A program made the position numbers and the translations under genes. This document shows positions 62,758-64,000 of a stretch of 64,000 nt of DNA, one piece after another; position 1 is the stretch's first letter, and each line of letters starts with the position of its first letter. Source of the DNA: Spirillospora albida (GTDB taxonomy: Bacteria > Actinomycetota > Actinomycetes > Streptosporangiales > Streptosporangiaceae); contig NZ_JOFJ01000004.1 of NCBI RefSeq assembly GCF_000718255.1, positions 248,001 to 312,000 on the forward strand, given 5' to 3'. The notes beneath the pieces are model-generated. The model did not search any database. It was given only the letters and a program-made list of their open reading frames with translations, and had not been told where the DNA came from.

Positions 62758-64000
62758 ATGCCCGATCCGCAGCTCGTTCTCGCCGCCCGCGTCCAGGCCG
62801 CGCTCAGCGCCGCCTTCGGACCGTCGTACGCGGACGCCGACCCGGTCATCCGGCCGTCGCAGTTCGCCGACCTCCAGGCCAATGTGGCGCTGCCGCTGGC
62901 CAAGAGGCTGGGCCGCAAGCCGCGCGACGTGGCCGATGAGATCGCCGCGCGCCTCGACACCGCCGATGTGATCGCGAACGTCGAGGTCAGCGGCCCGGGG
63001 TTCCTGAACCTGACGCTCAGCGACGCGTGGATCGCGGGCGAGGCGCAGAACGCCCTGGAGGACGCGCGGCTCGGCATCCCCGAGACCGCGGCGCCGCAGC
63101 GGGTCGTCGTCGAGTACTCCTCCCCCAACGTGGCGAAGGAGATGCACGTCGGGCATCTGCGGACCACGATCGTCGGCGACGCCATCGCCCGCATCCTCGG
63201 CTTCCTCGGGCACGAGGTCGTCCGGGACAACCACGTCGGCGACTGGGGCACCCCGTTCGGCATGCTGATCGAGCACCTGCTCGACCTCGGCGAGGACGCC
63301 GCCGCGCGCGACGACTCGTCCGTCTCCGACCTCACCGCCTTCTACCAGGCCGCCCGGCAGAAGTTCGACGCCGACGAGGCGTTCGCCGACCGGTCCCGGC
63401 GGCGGGTCGTGGCGCTCCAGGCGGGCGACCCGGAGACGCTGCGCCTCTGGCAGATCCTCGTGGACGTGTCCAAGCGGTACTTCAACCTCGTCTACCGGCA
63501 GCTCGGCGTCACCCTCACCGACGACGACATCAAGGGCGAGAGCTTCTACAACGACATGCTCGCCCCGACCGTCCGGGAGCTGGAGGACAAGGGCATCGCG
63601 GTCGTCAGCGAGGGCGCCCTGTGCGCGTTCCCGCCCGGCTTCACCGGCCGCGAGGGCGAGCCGCTGCCGATGATCATCCGGAAGAGCGACGGCGGCTACA
63701 ACTACTCCACCACCGACCTCGCCACGATCCGGTACCGGGTCGACACCGAGCGCGTCGACCGGATGGTCTACGTGGTCGGGGCGCCGCAGGCGCTGCACTT
63801 CCAGATGGTGTTCGCGGTCGCCCGGATGGCGGGCTGGCTGAGCGACGACGTCCAGGCCGAGCACGCCAAGATCGGCAACGTCCTCGGCACCGACGGCAAG
63901 ATCCTCAAGACGCGGGCGGGCGGCACCGTCAAGCTCGCCGAACTGCTCGAGGAGGCCGTCGAGCGGGCCGGGGCCGTGTTCGACGAGATCCAGCGGGACG
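62758..64000 (+). CDS. argS: Arginyl-tRNA synthetase (partial, C-terminus beyond the window)
   Basis: 414 codons are present of about 550-590 expected. The N-terminal additional domain (FADLQANVALPLAKRLG, VSGPGFLNLTLSD) is followed by the class I catalytic site VVVEYSSPNVAKEMHVGHLR, where HVGH is the HIGH motif. RDNHVGDWGTPFGMLIEHL, YNYSTTDLATIRYRV and the late KIGNVLGTDGKILKTRAGGT follow, replacing a canonical KMSKS as in many ArgRS. It charges tRNA-Arg. The ATG at 62758 lies 6 bases after a -10-like TAGCCT, suggesting a leaderless transcript. Confidence 0.96.
   Translation, partial: MPDPQLVLAARVQAALSAAFGPSYADADPVIRPSQFADLQANVALPLAKRLGRKPRDVADEIAARLDTADVIANVEVSGPGFLNLTLSDAWIAGEAQNALEDARLGIPETAAPQRVVVEYSSPNVAKEMHVGHLRTTIVGDAIARILGFLGHEVVRDNHVGDWGTPFGMLIEHLLDLGEDAAARDDSSVSDLTAFYQAARQKFDADEAFADRSRRRVVALQAGDPETLRLWQILVDVSKRYFNLVYRQLGVTLTDDDIKGESFYNDMLAPTVRELEDKGIAVVSEGALCAFPPGFTGREGEPLPMIIRKSDGGYNYSTTDLATIRYRVDTERVDRMVYVVGAPQALHFQMVFAVARMAGWLSDDVQAEHAKIGNVLGTDGKILKTRAGGTVKLAELLEEAVERAGAVFDEIQRD

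Overview
The window reads as a 64 kb piece of chromosomal DNA from a very high-GC actinomycete. The evidence is near-universal G/C at third codon positions, frequent GTG starts, ATGA/GTGA overlaps between genes, and actinobacterial families (MtrA-MtrB-LpqB, long HPF, DUF6912, DUF6158, an HGxxPAAW-type membrane protein, a DasR-like regulator). A member of Streptosporangiales (Actinomadura-like) is my best guess from gene content; this is inference. I see no phage, transposase, CRISPR array, rRNA or tRNA. Both ends cut genes: a large NAD-glutamate dehydrogenase on the left and argS on the right.

Region 1 (1-12.6 kb) is amino-acid and acyl-CoA metabolism: NAD-GDH, a membrane Ser/Thr kinase, acetoacetyl-CoA synthetase, two HAD proteins (one with its catalytic Asp replaced by Asn), P5C dehydrogenase, a DUF6912 protein and an acyl-CoA dehydrogenase. 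PruA makes glutamate and GDH deaminates it.

Region 2 (12.6-25.5 kb) is an amino-sugar and cell-wall recycling island. It holds murQ with an RpiR repressor, a divergent BadF/NagK-type kinase with a Pro/Arg-rich insertion, and a secreted GH3 hexosaminidase. These are followed by a seven-gene operon nagA - SIS deaminase - EIIB - EIIA - HAD - HPr - EI. A DasR-like GntR gene and EIIC are transcribed divergently from it. Two long palindromes built from dre-like half sites lie in the divergent promoter.

Region 3 (25.6-38.2 kb) is housekeeping and signalling: an Rv3235-like small protein, secA, an HGxxPAAW protein, a YcaQ-type glycosylase, a LuxR response regulator, hpf, comF, lpqB, mtrB and mtrA. 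Two perfect inverted DnaA boxes lie between comF and lpqB, and a possible 56-codon leader ORF overlaps the start of hpf.

Region 4 (38.5-46.1 kb) is the MoxR/DUF58 operon (membrane protein, DUF4129, DUF4350, MoxR, DUF58) with convergent SpoIIM and an RDD protein.

Region 5 (46.1-56.8 kb) looks like a surface-glycan locus. A tightly overlapping operon carries an epimerase, two GT4 enzymes, an unrecognised basic protein, a zinc-ribbon mini-protein and a compact GT-B-like protein. A PAP2-lipid kinase fusion and a TagG/TagH-type exporter follow, then a sugar-binding lipoprotein whose permease survives only as a 47-residue C-terminal remnant.

Region 6 (56.8-64 kb) holds a PEBP protein, a divergent KamA-like radical SAM enzyme, a DUF998 / hydrolase / lipoprotein operon with a tandem secreted paralogue, plsX and argS.

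Several genes appear to be transcribed without a leader: a TANNNT-like -10 lies 6-7 bases before the start codon.
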